Part shown: one piece after another, positions 19,021 through 28,570 of the stretch
Layout: the number at the start of each line of letters is the position of its first letter
Numbering within the stretch: the stretch's first letter is position 1
Assembly (NCBI GenBank): GCA_031385005.1
Contig: JANNBB010000055.1
Span: 1 to 64,000 of the forward strand
DNA from: JADKIH01 sp031385005
Lineage (GTDB): Bacteria > Bacteroidota > Bacteroidia > AKYH767-A > 2013-40CM-41-45
DNA: 64,000 nucleotides
Direction: 5' to 3'
Translations under genes and position numbers: made by a program
Notes under the pieces: model-generated
What the model was told of the DNA's origin: nothing
Database searches by the model: none
The model's input: the letters and a program-made list of their open reading frames with translations, nothing else

Positions 19021-22000
19021 CTAGCGCATTAAATACATTTTCCCCCAGCCCTTCTTAAAGAATTTATCGATATCAGTTGCTCTTCTTTCGATAGCTTCGC
19101 CATGTAAATCGGTAACAACACGATAGAGGTAAAGTCCGTTCGCTAATTGATCACCAAATTCGTCTTTACCATCCCAGGCATAATCGGTAATATTTCTGCC
19201 AATGTGTATGTTTCCAAGTTCGTTTTGCATGATTTCCCGAATTATTTTACCGGTAACCGTCATCACCTGTATTTTCATTCCGGTAGGAACTTCATTTCCT
19301 GTTAGTGTAAAAACAAAACGGGTAGAAGTAGAGAAAGGGTTCGGATAATTCAATACCTCTGTTATGGTCGATTTATTAATTACCTCGAATGAAATTTTGT
19401 AGTTGTATTTTCCAGATTCATTGTTGCTCCTATCTGTCGCTTCAACTTCCAGCCAATACTTTCCGTCTTCAGATAAGGTAGGGTTCCAGCTAATCTGACA
19501 ACTGTTGTGCGGTAAGACTGCAGGAGTAAAGCGCATGAGTTGTCCGAAAGAAATCGTATTCCAGTTAATATTTATAGGTGTATTTGAACCGGGAGTGGTA
19601 AGCAACACCTTGAAATTACCGCTATCGTTGAGGGCTAGAAATCTATTTTCGTCGTGCAGACGGATAATTATTTGCGGTTTACCTGAAACAATGTCTCCAT
19701 TTAAAATATGTGTTCCGTCAAAAGTAACATCGAGGATCGGATTAATTTTATCTCGATCCATTTTGAATTTAATTTCTGCAAGATTATTGAAATGATATTT
19801 TTCTACCTGATGATAGGGAGCAATAAAAGGATTTGCCTCAACCCACAAACTGTTATCACCTGCCAAGTTAAAGGTGGTATCAATAGAAATGCTGGCAATC
19901 AGGGATTGACTCGAGCGAAGAGAATCTAACTTATAATTCTTTATTTCATATCTTCTTCTATTATTGTCATATAAGAAAAAAGAAACGCCCAGACTATCCA
20001 TTGGAATATTACCAATGTTATCTATTGCAATTGAAAGTCGAACCGTATCACCTTCCTGTATCGGATTATTATAAAAACTAAATGTTCTGTTTGGATTCAA
20101 TGCGCACTCTGGAGCTTCATCGTAGTATATTCTCCAGTAATCCATTTGTGGAGGGGTATTCAATGTATAATCCTGTAAGTAACTTTGGAGTCTGATGTAA
20201 GGATAATCAATTGCTGAAATCCAATTTAAAGTGGTGTCTTTTCCTGTATTATACTGAACGCCTCTTGCAATTGTATCCCAAACATTTGTATTCGAATTTA
20301 ATCCGATAATATTCAGGTATACAACATCATCCATCGGTAACGCCTCTTTCGGGTGTTGATTCCAATGTAAAGATTCCCAACGTGTCGATGGTCCTATAGT
20401 TACTGTATTTATATTACCTCTGTTCCAAACACTTGTCAAGGTCGCATTTAAACTATATGAAATCGTATCAATCGTTCCATATAATTCCTGCAAAGTCGAT
20501 GTATCACCTTTTTGGATGAAATAAATAAATGAATGATTGTCATTCATGTTCGCCGTATTGATTCCTAAACTAGAAAGCGCACTGTGGAATGAAGGGTTTG
20601 CCGTTGAGTATGGGTAGGTATACCAAGAGTATAAAATCACGTAATCTTTATTCGGAATCCGATTGAGAAGCGAATTCAAGCTATCCATATGAGAAGGATT
20701 GCTCATATGAAAAATAAAATAATTTTCCGGTCGATTTCTGCAATTCCCTGATCCTAAAACAATCGGATCTCCACAGTTGCCTGATGTGAGGGTAAACTGA
20801 TTGAACTGACCAAAATTATTTCCACAGGTCGTCCACGGTTCCAGGCTGATTGAATCCAGAATAGCAACCATGATGGCTGAATTCGTCGTGCAACCATTGT
20901 ATTCTACCGGCGAGTTGTTTAATGTGTAACCGATTTCATTGTATTGAGTTTGGGTGCCGTCCGGATAACCTTTCGTTGTAATCTTAAGTGCTTTAACATT
21001 GTTTACAAAGTCAAACTTTCTTCCAAGTGTATCATATCGGATATTCTCATATCCGTCACTCTTAAATTGATGGAAATGTGTTTGTGCCCATCCTGTTTTA
21101 CCGGGAATATATATGAATGAACTCTGTTGCCAGTGAAAACTCGCTGTATCATACTGAATTGAATCGTTGGCAACTCTCCAGAAATAAACAACGCTATCCT
21201 GTAAAAAATAGTTAGGAGGATTCCAGCTCAATACTCCACCGCTATCAACTAAATTGAATGTGCGAAATAATGGACTTGTGGTCATTCCCGGAGTAATGTC
21301 TTTCAGATTTAAATCGAGTGTGTCGATTTCAAATCTGTAATTGACTAATCCGGCAAGTGGATTGGCCGTGCTGGCTTTCAACGTAACTGTATTGTAAGGA
21401 TGAATAGAATAGTCAGGGGGATAAACAGGAATGATGTCTTTTGAATAAATAAAGAAATCGGAAGTAGTGGAATTATTCAGGTAGTTTTCATATTCGTTTA
21501 CTGAATCCGGTAGATCTATTTCAACCTTAAGTTTATTAAAACCTGCACCCGAAAACCCTCCGGTAAATAATTTTGCTGTCAACTCATCCGAATAATAACA
21601 TCTTCCTCGTTTAAAGGTATAGACAGAATCAATTCCATTTGGATATGTATGAGTAATTCTAACAACAAAAGAATCTTGTACGGCTTTACCATAATTTCTC
21701 GTAATGATTTTGACATTGAAAGTATCGAGATCAGTTGTGATATAAGAAGGAGTAAAGTAGACTTTCGACTCATCAATGGAATAATCCGGTTTATCAAAAC
21801 TGTTTAACCGAATTGCCGGATCACCTTGTAATGACATTTCTGATGCAACTTGTTTTTCACCGGTTCCCCCTAAAACTTGTATATCTTGAATTGTCTTTTT
21901 CATTAATTGTCCTATCGTTGCTCCATAATCACTATAGGAAGCGTGTTGAAACAATGTTTTCGTATAAGACAAAAGGAAAGGAGGGTTTCCCAATCCTACG

Positions 22001-24108
22001 CTGGCAAGAAATCCGATAGCCGCTTTTTCAGGCTCGAGTACAAATTTTTCACTCACACTTTTTTGTGTTGAATGAAAGTCGCCCGAAAAACAAGAGTTTG
22101 CAAAAACCATAGGATATCTTCCATGATTTTGATAGGCAGAAGGTTCATCTGTACTAATATCAAATGTCGATCCGCTGGCATGACCAAAAAATGTCATAAT
22201 TGCAACCCCTGAATCCAGTTGCGCTTGCAACGTATCGGCAAGATTAATCTGAATAGGACTCGTGCTGAATTTCAAATAGGTGGTTACATGACCACCAAAT
22301 AAACTATCTTCTAAAATGGATTCATATTGTCCTAAATAACCGGCAAGCAAATTTTGTTGAACGGTATCGTTTCCTCCACCAAAATGTAAGATTTCTTTTT
22401 GCCACGGTTGAGGTGGACCCGCTTGAACGGTTTCATATTCTTCAACCTTATGTAAATAATCAGTAACCTCAAGGGGCACCTGTGCACTTATTCGACCAAT
22501 TGGAATTTTCGGTTCCCAAAGCGAACCATTAATTCCTGCAGTCATTAATATATCAGAAGTCGGCACCCCATAAGATGCAACCATGCATTTTTCATAAAGG
22601 CCTGGATTATTTCTATAATCTGCAGGACTAATTGATTTACCGATTAGGAAAATGTGCTGTGCTTCAGTTGGCCAGGTATTTAAAACATAACGAGAAAAGT
22701 TTTTTACACTTAATGGGTGTTTTTCTATACCGTATGCAAACTGGTCATATAGTTCATCGATGTTTACAAGAAGACAACGGTTGATATTGGGTGCATGCGT
22801 ATTTCTATAATTGTAATAATCTTGCGCAGCACTCATCAGTGATTGATGCGTAATGATTATGAAAGCGGAGTCAAGTCCCAATGCACCGAAATCATTGAAT
22901 CTTCCAGGATTGGCAGATTGATAATTTATTTTAGTAAGTGAAGCGGATTGAATAGAAGATACCGAGCTTATGTACACTTCTTTTGTATTACCACTATTGT
23001 CATTATCGACAAGTGATTGAAATGTATTTCCATTCTGTACCACAAGAAATTTACGGTGGTTAGTCAGATCGTAGATTACCGGAACCGAACCGCCATCATT
23101 AAAATTGGTAATATCCATTCGGCTATAGCCCTGTGGATCGTCCGGGACAAGCATTTGAAATTTATTGTCGCCGTTCAGATCATATGAGTGCGGATACTTT
23201 AGCGATAGCCAATAGAACATACTGTATTCCGGCGGATAGGTCGGAGAACTGACGTTTAAATTGCAAGTGGATGATGCACTTGTAATCGCAGACAATGGAA
23301 CAGTGAAGTTGTACTTGTGTAAGGTTTGGTAATAATAGGTATCCGTAAAATTAACTCCGGGAAATGTGACAACGAGGTTGTGAGGATTGTTATTTACTCC
23401 ACCGATGCACATCTCCATTTCGGCATCAGGAGCAGTGCCACCGGAATATAGTTTTTCTGTAGGAACAGAAATGTTTATCGGATAATTTCCGCCGGAATAA
23501 TTGCCGAATACTGCTCCCCAACCTTCGCTTTCTGTATAGTCGATTGACTCACTATTCCAACCACGGTTATATCCGAACAATAATCCTGCATTCGGTACAT
23601 CTTTTCCTGTGAGATAGGATTCGCGAATAAAATAAGGAGCCGGTGAAAAGGAATTGAAGTTGTTATTATTCATAACCGTTACTCTGCTTCCATTTGTGAG
23701 AGGGGAGTAGGTTAGGAAATATGCCGAAGTATCGTTGAACAAACTGTAGCTTGGCGATGGATGCCAACTGGAATCAGCATATAAACTTTTATCAAATGAT
23801 CCGTCATTCTTTCTTCCAAAGAATTCGATGTAGTCGCTTGCGTCAAAAGCGCCATCATTTTCTCCCTGAATGTAGAGGAATTGCTCAATTCCATTATGAT
23901 ACATCCGGATTTTTCTTGGATCAATACCTGTTGTAGGGAAGCCAGCAAAATTCAGGGCTTGAGCGCTAATTCGATAAATCCCGTCTTGTGCAATTTTAAT
24001 TTTGTAATAATCCTGGTTGTAATTGATCCATGAATTTTCACTCGGCTGACTAAAGGCAAAAGCAGAGAAAAATAATGGAAATACTAGAAGTAAAATTTTT
24101 TTCATCAT
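19021..24108 (-). CDS. porU2: PorU2-like C25 (gingipain-family) protease of the type IX secretion system
   Basis: This 1,695-residue exported C25 peptidase has a signal peptide ending SAFAFSQ. The N-terminal segment YYKIKIAQDGIYRI and PRKIRMYHNG are typical of PorU-type proteins. The C25 catalytic domain spans about 400-770, with the likely dyad His643 in FFGHASGS and Cys673 in ANSCFSGDF. The rest is a long series of Ig-like modules ending in a FlgD-like segment (LNYPNPFSTSTRF) rather than a canonical sorting domain. PorU is the T9SS sortase that removes sorting domains and attaches cargo. Canonical PorU is usually 1,100-1,300 residues, so this longer form fits the PorU2 group, whose role is less well known. 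It is 15 nt downstream of the PorV/PorQ gene, strongly suggesting one operon. Confidence 0.78.
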   Translation of the reverse strand: MMKKILLLVFPLFFSAFAFSQPSENSWINYNQDYYKIKIAQDGIYRISAQALNFAGFPTTGIDPRKIRMYHNGIEQFLYIQGENDGAFDASDYIEFFGRKNDGSFDKSLYADSSWHPSPSYSLFNDTSAYFLTYSPLTNGSRVTVMNNNNFNSFSPAPYFIRESYLTGKDVPNAGLLFGYNRGWNSESIDYTESEGWGAVFGNYSGGNYPINISVPTEKLYSGGTAPDAEMEMCIGGVNNNPHNLVVTFPGVNFTDTYYYQTLHKYNFTVPLSAITSASSTCNLNVSSPTYPPEYSMFYWLSLKYPHSYDLNGDNKFQMLVPDDPQGYSRMDITNFNDGGSVPVIYDLTNHRKFLVVQNGNTFQSLVDNDNSGNTKEVYISSVSSIQSASLTKINYQSANPGRFNDFGALGLDSAFIIITHQSLMSAAQDYYNYRNTHAPNINRCLLVNIDELYDQFAYGIEKHPLSVKNFSRYVLNTWPTEAQHIFLIGKSISPADYRNNPGLYEKCMVASYGVPTSDILMTAGINGSLWEPKIPIGRISAQVPLEVTDYLHKVEEYETVQAGPPQPWQKEILHFGGGNDTVQQNLLAGYLGQYESILEDSLFGGHVTTYLKFSTSPIQINLADTLQAQLDSGVAIMTFFGHASGSTFDISTDEPSAYQNHGRYPMVFANSCFSGDFHSTQKSVSEKFVLEPEKAAIGFLASVGLGNPPFLLSYTKTLFQHASYSDYGATIGQLMKKTIQDIQVLGGTGEKQVASEMSLQGDPAIRLNSFDKPDYSIDESKVYFTPSYITTDLDTFNVKIITRNYGKAVQDSFVVRITHTYPNGIDSVYTFKRGRCYYSDELTAKLFTGGFSGAGFNKLKVEIDLPDSVNEYENYLNNSTTSDFFIYSKDIIPVYPPDYSIHPYNTVTLKASTANPLAGLVNYRFEIDTLDLNLKDITPGMTTSPLFRTFNLVDSGGVLSWNPPNYFLQDSVVYFWRVANDSIQYDTASFHWQQSSFIYIPGKTGWAQTHFHQFKSDGYENIRYDTLGRKFDFVNNVKALKITTKGYPDGTQTQYNEIGYTLNNSPVEYNGCTTNSAIMVAILDSISLEPWTTCGNNFGQFNQFTLTSGNCGDPIVLGSGNCRNRPENYFIFHMSNPSHMDSLNSLLNRIPNKDYVILYSWYTYPYSTANPSFHSALSSLGINTANMNDNHSFIYFIQKGDTSTLQELYGTIDTISYSLNATLTSVWNRGNINTVTIGPSTRWESLHWNQHPKEALPMDDVVYLNIIGLNSNTNVWDTIARGVQYNTGKDTTLNWISAIDYPYIRLQSYLQDYTLNTPPQMDYWRIYYDEAPECALNPNRTFSFYNNPIQEGDTVRLSIAIDNIGNIPMDSLGVSFFLYDNNRRRYEIKNYKLDSLRSSQSLIASISIDTTFNLAGDNSLWVEANPFIAPYHQVEKYHFNNLAEIKFKMDRDKINPILDVTFDGTHILNGDIVSGKPQIIIRLHDENRFLALNDSGNFKVLLTTPGSNTPININWNTISFGQLMRFTPAVLPHNSCQISWNPTLSEDGKYWLEVEATDRSNNESGKYNYKISFEVINKSTITEVLNYPNPFSTSTRFVFTLTGNEVPTGMKIQVMTVTGKIIREIMQNELGNIHIGRNITDYAWDGKDEFGDQLANGLYLYRVVTDLHGEAIERRATDIDKFFKKGWGKMYLMR

Positions 24109-24123
24109 GAATGCAGATGTAGA

Positions 24124-25191
24124 TTATCTGTGTTTGTTTATATCAAACTTTAAAGAAAATACATTAGAATAGAGAGTCTCCTGACCGATATTAGTCAGAG
24201 CATAATCAATAGATATTTTTCCTATTTTGATTCCGAGTCCTAGGTTGGGTTGTGTTATCTTGGAAACCGTTCCATCGAAATTTTTCACATTCTGAATATT
24301 CTGCATTCCTCCGCGCAGAAAAATAAAATTGTTATAGCCCAGTTCTAATCCAAAATGTGGATCAACGCTGACAGGATCAGAACTGATCAATACATTTCGT
24401 CTTCCATCAAAAGTCATGTCTGCATCTATCTCTGTCAGTAAACTTATTTTGGAATTTATCGTCCATTGATAACCTGCACCGAGAATAAGTTTTGGCAAAG
24501 TAATTTCCGTAGAATTCTTAGGAATTTCATTTCCGGTTTGAGTAAATGCATCTTCAAGTAAATCGGTATTGTAACTCCATGCATTGAAAGTAGAAGTTAC
24601 ATCCTTGGCCATTAAACCGAATCTCCAGTTGTCCATTTTATACTGCGCACCTAAATCGAATCCAAAGCCCCATGCTTTACCGAACTCTCCGGCTTTACGA
24701 TGAATAATTTTTGCGTTTCCACCAAGTACCAATCCTTCTATGCGTGTATCCATGGCATATGAAAACATGAATGCATAATCTGCGATGGAAAAGGTTGTTA
24801 CTTTAGAATAGTCGATTGCTCCTGAAGCATCGATTAATTCGAGAGTATTCGGTATTTCATCCGTTCCGAAACGAATGATAGAAAAACCAATGGTTCGGGA
24901 TGAGTCAATGTGAGTGGCAACGGTTGCATAGTCAAATTTGGATATACCGGCGAATAATTCGGCATGCATAACAGCAATTTGCAGATCTCCTTGAATATGT
25001 GTTAAACCGGCCGGATTCCAGACTGCCGAAGTTGCATCATTTACGCTTCCTACTACTGCCCCGGACATGCCCATTGGCCTGCCCCCAACGCCGATTGAAA
25101 GGAATTCATTGCTGTATTTAGGTGCTTGTGAAAAGCCTTCGTATGAAAGAAAAGACAGTAGAGTAAAAGAGAGGATTTTTTTAGTAATCAT
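24124..25191 (-). CDS. PorV/PorQ-family outer membrane beta-barrel
   Basis: This 355-residue barrel has a signal peptide ending GFSQAP and the family start with FLSIGVGGRPMGMSGA and DATSAVWNPAGL. The rest is alternating beta-strands of an FadL-like barrel with a terminal strand ending FSLKFDINKHR. PorV is the T9SS shuttle that carries cargo to the PorU sortase. PorQ-type paralogues also exist and the two cannot be separated here by eye. It directly precedes the PorU2-like gene. That pairing supports a shuttle/sortase partnership, although this is inferred and not shown. It is the first gene of the operon, with a 400-nt leader region upstream. Confidence 0.82.
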   Translation of the reverse strand: MITKKILSFTLLSFLSYEGFSQAPKYSNEFLSIGVGGRPMGMSGAVVGSVNDATSAVWNPAGLTHIQGDLQIAVMHAELFAGISKFDYATVATHIDSSRTIGFSIIRFGTDEIPNTLELIDASGAIDYSKVTTFSIADYAFMFSYAMDTRIEGLVLGGNAKIIHRKAGEFGKAWGFGFDLGAQYKMDNWRFGLMAKDVTSTFNAWSYNTDLLEDAFTQTGNEIPKNSTEITLPKLILGAGYQWTINSKISLLTEIDADMTFDGRRNVLISSDPVSVDPHFGLELGYNNFIFLRGGMQNIQNVKNFDGTVSKITQPNLGLGIKIGKISIDYALTNIGQETLYSNVFSLKFDINKHR

Positions 25192-25624
25192 AGTGAGATT
25201 TATTGAATACCTGAAGGAACGAAATATTCAATTGTATATTGTTGCTATTGGAGATTAGATGATTAATGTAAAGTTAGCATTTTCAAGATAATACAATAAC
25301 TTTATTGGGTAAATTTCTACACGGTTTTCAACAGGTTATTATACCTAACATTCAACCAATTGGATGTTGAAAAATGGGTCAAGTCTGCCTGTTTTGAAAT
25401 GGAATTAAACTGTTTCTAAACACCTTTTTTCACGTCAGCCATACTTTTATTTTGTTCAGAAAACTGTCAGAATAGCTAAAGTTGTTTTTGAAGCTCGATT
25501 TTCAACACATTTTTAACGTCCTGACAAATAGTTATTACAGTTTGATGAGTAAAACAATGTTCATTCAAGGCAAGAATTAGATTTTGAAAAGTTATTTTTG
25601 GCACAAATCTTACATTTGGTTTTT
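25192..25624. other. Intergenic region between divergent porV-like and pssA genes
   Basis: No convincing gene was found in these 433 nt. They contain the promoters of the two divergent units. Three copies of the 9-mer TTTTCAACA are present: 25325-25333 and 25499-25507 on the plus strand, and 25365-25373 as its reverse complement. A perfect CCAATTGG palindrome lies between the first two. These could be regulatory sites, but nothing identifies a factor. Confidence 0.5.
25612..25619 (+). promoter_or_regulatory. Candidate -7 box TACATTTG for pssA
   Basis: TACATTTG fits TAnnTTTG and ends 5 nt before the ATG at 25625. A second box, TATTTTTG, lies at 25594-25601, with TTTG at 25584-25587 further up. 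Confidence 0.5.
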
Positions 25625-26344
25625 ATGAAATTTAACCTTCCCAATACGTTTACCTGTTTAAATTTGTTTTGCGGATGTATAGCGGTAGTGATGATTTTTC
25701 GAAATCACCTCGATTATGCTGCCTACCTCGTTTTTGCAGCCACCTTTTTTGATATGCTGGATGGTATGGCAGCGAGGAAAGGTTCCGGCAATTCTGCTTT
25801 CGGAAAGGAGTTAGACTCTTTAGCTGATGCTGTTAGTTTTGGTTTTGTTCCCGGTGCTGTTATGTTTAAAATGCTGCAACACTCATCGATGGATTCCTAT
25901 TTTAATTCGGAGGTGTTAATTCAATTGATTCAGTTCTTTCCTTTTATCATCACCGTATTTTCAGCATTACGTCTGGCGAAATTTAATTTGGATACCAGAC
26001 AAACTACCAGTTTTATCGGATTGCCGACACCGGCAAATACCCTATTGATTGTTTCTTTCCCGTTGATATTGAAACAGTTTCCGGGCAGTTGGGATTCTGT
26101 TTTTCTCAACCCATATTTCATATTGATTTTTTCCATGATATCTTCTTTTTTATTGATATCAGAATTGCCTTTATTTTCACTGAAGTTTAAGACACTTGCA
26201 TTTAATGAAAACAGGTATCAGTATATTCTTGTGGTACTTGCACTAATTCTAATGCCCATATTTTTATTTGCTGCAATACCGATGTTAGTAATCTTATATT
26301 TACTTTTGTCCTTAATACAGCATTTTACAAAAGCAACTACCTGA
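25625..26344 (+). CDS. pssA: CDP-diacylglycerol-serine O-phosphatidyltransferase
   Basis: This 239-residue integral membrane enzyme of the CDP-alcohol phosphatidyltransferase family would make phosphatidylserine, the precursor of phosphatidylethanolamine. The family signature is seen as DMLDGMAAR, then GKELDSLADAVSFG, with the conserved DG-AR-G-D-D residues in order at about 44-70. About seven hydrophobic segments follow. The N-terminus PNTFTCLNLFCGC is typical of bacterial PssA. ATG 25625 is preferred over the TTG at 25598, which lies in a promoter-like box. Its stop codon is 3 nt before purS, so the two are co-transcribed. Confidence 0.88.
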   Translation: MKFNLPNTFTCLNLFCGCIAVVMIFRNHLDYAAYLVFAATFFDMLDGMAARKGSGNSAFGKELDSLADAVSFGFVPGAVMFKMLQHSSMDSYFNSEVLIQLIQFFPFIITVFSALRLAKFNLDTRQTTSFIGLPTPANTLLIVSFPLILKQFPGSWDSVFLNPYFILIFSMISSFLLISELPLFSLKFKTLAFNENRYQYILVVLALILMPIFLFAAIPMLVILYLLLSLIQHFTKATT

Positions 26345-26347
26345 ACT

Positions 26348-26605
26348 ATGAAATTTATCGCCGAAATTGATGTTATGCCTTTGAAAGCTTTGCTCGATCC
26401 GCAAGGCAAAGCAGTATCTCACGGACTAACCAACATGGGACTTCCCGAAATACAAAACGTTCGCATTGGAAAACACATTACTCTTGAAATCGATGCTCCA
26501 TCATTAGATGCGGCTAAATCAAAAGTGGATGAAGCTTGCAAGAAACTTCTTTCTAATCCTATCATGGAGAGTTTTCAGTTTCAGTTGCTGGAGAAAAATA
26601 ACTAA
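26348..26605 (+). CDS. purS: Phosphoribosylformylglycinamidine synthase subunit PurS
   Basis: This 85-residue small subunit would join PurL and PurQ in the fourth step of purine synthesis. The family pattern is clear: an N-terminal strand KFIAEIDVMP, LDPQGKAVSHGL, then VRIGKHITLEI and a C-terminal helix and strand ending ESFQFQLLE. No purL or purQ is nearby, but purB lies elsewhere in the window. It is joined to pssA with a 3-nt gap, an unusual pairing. It is convergent with lptB. The presence of PurS implies a multi-subunit FGAM synthase in this organism. Confidence 0.88.
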   Translation: MKFIAEIDVMPLKALLDPQGKAVSHGLTNMGLPEIQNVRIGKHITLEIDAPSLDAAKSKVDEACKKLLSNPIMESFQFQLLEKNN

Positions 26606-26728
26606 CTTATATTGGAAATAGGTTTTAGAAAACTAATTCGACTTTAATGGGACTAGATGGAGGAGAAAAGTTCGGTTTTTTCTTTCAAGTGGCAAATATA
26701 ATAAGTGCTGCTAATAGATCGAAACCCT

Positions 26729-27454
26729 TTATCTTCTTAATTCAAAATTCTGTCCCAGATAAACCTTTCTCACCTGTTCATCGGCCGCAAGTTCTTCTGC
26801 AGTACCTGCTTTCAAAATACGTCCTTCAAAAAGTAAATAGGCGCGATCAACAATCGTCAAAGTTTCATGTACATTGTGATCGGTAATTAAAACACCAATA
26901 TTCCGATCTTTTAAATGGGAGACGATTGCCTGAATATCTTCCACGGCAATTGGATCTACACCTGCAAAAGGTTCATCCAGTAAAATAAATTTAGGGTCAA
27001 CGGCGAGAGCCCGGGCGATTTCAGTCCTTCTTCTTTCGCCTCCGGATAATAAATCACCTCTGCTTTTTCGAATACGATTCAGTCCGAATTCTTCCAGTAA
27101 TGATTCTACTTTCATTTCTTGTTCTTTTCGACTTAATTTTGTCATTTCAAGAACGGCTTTAATATTATCTTCCACACTTAGCTTCCTGAAAACACTTGCT
27201 TCCTGAGCCAGGTATCCGATGCCTCTCTGCGCTCGCTTATACATCGGGAGATCCGTAATTTTTTCTGAATCCAGATAGATTTCTCCTTCGTTTGGTTTGA
27301 TTAATCCGACAATCATATAAAAGGATGTTGTCTTTCCTGCTCCATTCGGACCAAGAAGTCCAACAATCTCTCCTTGAGAAACAGTAATGGAAACATTGTC
27401 AACTACAGTTCTTTGTTTGTATCGTTTTATCAGATTTTCAGAGCGAAGAATCAT
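26729..27454 (-). CDS. lptB: LPS export ABC transporter ATPase
   Basis: This 241-residue ATPase powers lipopolysaccharide extraction from the inner membrane with LptFG. It has Walker A GPNGAGKTT, the signature LLSGGERRR, Walker B ILLDEPFAGVDP and switch TDHNV. These features and the close match in length fit LptB. ATG 27454 is chosen because the 22 residues before it lack family similarity. It follows tatC by 95 nt on the same strand. In many Bacteroidota lptB, tatC, kdsD and recQ lie together. This links it to KdsD, which supplies a sugar for Kdo in the same LPS pathway. Confidence 0.93.
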   Translation of the reverse strand: MILRSENLIKRYKQRTVVDNVSITVSQGEIVGLLGPNGAGKTTSFYMIVGLIKPNEGEIYLDSEKITDLPMYKRAQRGIGYLAQEASVFRKLSVEDNIKAVLEMTKLSRKEQEMKVESLLEEFGLNRIRKSRGDLLSGGERRRTEIARALAVDPKFILLDEPFAGVDPIAVEDIQAIVSHLKDRNIGVLITDHNVHETLTIVDRAYLLFEGRILKAGTAEELAADEQVRKVYLGQNFELRR

Positions 27455-27549
27455 TTTTAATTTATTAAAAGTTGTGGTATAGCCAGGGTTTATTGTTTTT
27501 ATTGCTTTGGATCGAAGCAAATTATTTCGAAAATATTTTTTTTTAAAAA

Positions 27550-28377
27550 TTATACGGTATTTTCTTTTTTACTTTTCAATACATAAGCACTTACTAAGAT
27601 ACTTAATTCATATAGTACGTAGAGCGGAATTGCTACCAACAACAAAGTAGTAACATCTGATGTAGGTGTGATTACTGCCGCCAGAATCAGAATAACAACA
27701 ACAGCATGCCTTCGATATGTCCGCATAAATGTAGGTGTAAGAATCCCAATCTTCGACAAGAAATAAACAACTATTGGTAATTCAAAAACAATTCCGGTGA
27801 GTAAAGTCATCGTTGTTACCGTTGATATAAAACTATCGAGTGCAATGGTATTTTTTACTTCTTCACTTACCTGATAACTTCCGAGAAAGTTCACGGTCAT
27901 TGGTGTGATGATATAATATCCGAAAAGAATTCCGGTAAGAAATAAAAACGACGTGTAAAAAACGATGCCTCTTGCAAATGTTCTTTCCTTAACCGAAAGA
28001 GCTGGTTTGACAAATCGCCACAATTCCCAAACGATATAAGGAAAAGCGACAACAACACCACCGATAAAAGCCACCCACATGTGAGTAGTAAACTGAGCGG
28101 ATAGATCGGTACTGATTAACGTAAAAGGAATAACATTTACACACAATTCTTCTCCCATTCCGATTTTGAGTCCAAGTGAGCATAGAGCCCGATAAGTAAG
28201 AAAATCAGGATGCTTGGGTGCCAGTAAGATACCATCGAATAAAAACTCTTTGAAAAAGAATAAGATGAGAGCCAGTGAAATAACTGCTATCGCCGAACGA
28301 AACAGATGCCATCTCAGTGCTTCGAGGTGGTCGAGAAATGACATTTCACCTGAATTATTTTTAGAAAACATTCCCAT
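27550..28377 (-). CDS. tatC: Sec-independent (twin-arginine) translocase subunit TatC
   Basis: This six-TM inner-membrane protein recognises twin-arginine signals and exports folded proteins. The family start is FLDHLEALRWHLFR, with FPYIVWELWRFVKPAL in the loop after TM2 and FELPIVVYFLSKIG later. ATG 28377 (MGMFSKN) is preferred to longer starts because a TATCTTTG box ends 6 nt upstream. ATG 28371 is nearly as good. TatA/B are not in the window. It is the gene nearest to the palindromic sequence at 28508-28567. Confidence 0.92.
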   Translation of the reverse strand: MGMFSKNNSGEMSFLDHLEALRWHLFRSAIAVISLALILFFFKEFLFDGILLAPKHPDFLTYRALCSLGLKIGMGEELCVNVIPFTLISTDLSAQFTTHMWVAFIGGVVVAFPYIVWELWRFVKPALSVKERTFARGIVFYTSFLFLTGILFGYYIITPMTVNFLGSYQVSEEVKNTIALDSFISTVTTMTLLTGIVFELPIVVYFLSKIGILTPTFMRTYRRHAVVVILILAAVITPTSDVTTLLLVAIPLYVLYELSILVSAYVLKSKKENTV

Positions 28378-28383
28378 TTGCGG

Positions 28384-28417
28384 CAAAGATAGAAATACAA
28401 TCAGTCTTGCATCCAAA
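28384..28417 (-). promoter_or_regulatory. Promoter of tatC
   Basis: On the minus strand TTTG (28417-28414) is followed after 22 nt by TATCTTTG (28391-28384). The box ends 6 nt before the tatC ATG, suggesting a leaderless transcript. Confidence 0.55.
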
Positions 28418-28507
28418 AAAATGAATTAGATAATAAAAACAGGAAAAACGGTGTGGATTGGTTTCTTTAAAAGAAAAGTTTCAGCTATAAATGTTCCTTC
28501 ACTTTTC

Positions 28508-28567
28508 GTGACCTCCGCAGTAAAATCGATGTAAGTTTGAAACCATCAATTTTACCGCGGATCTCAC
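28508..28567. repeat. 60-nt imperfect palindrome upstream of tatC
   Basis: An 18-bp stem (28514-28531 with 28544-28561, two G-T type mismatches) is extended after a 2x2 internal loop by a 4-bp stem (GTGA 28508-28511 with TCAC 28564-28567). The loop is 12 nt. It lacks a T-tract on either strand, so it is not an ordinary terminator. A smaller hairpin (CTGTC-ATAC-GACAG) adjoins it at about 28569. It lies 3 nt beyond the stop of a short degenerate gene. Confidence 0.7.
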
Positions 28568-28570
28568 CTG

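Noticed and set aside
25325..25507. Replication origin with DnaA-box-like TTTTCAACA
   Set aside because: The motif does not match the TTATCCACA consensus, and no dnaA, dnaN or other origin genes are near.
26647..26886. Plus-strand 79-codon frame after purS
   Set aside because: It runs antisense into lptB, which has complete ABC motifs, so it is a shadow frame.
28508..28567. Palindrome as a simple rho-independent terminator
   Set aside because: There is no T-tract after the stem on either strand.
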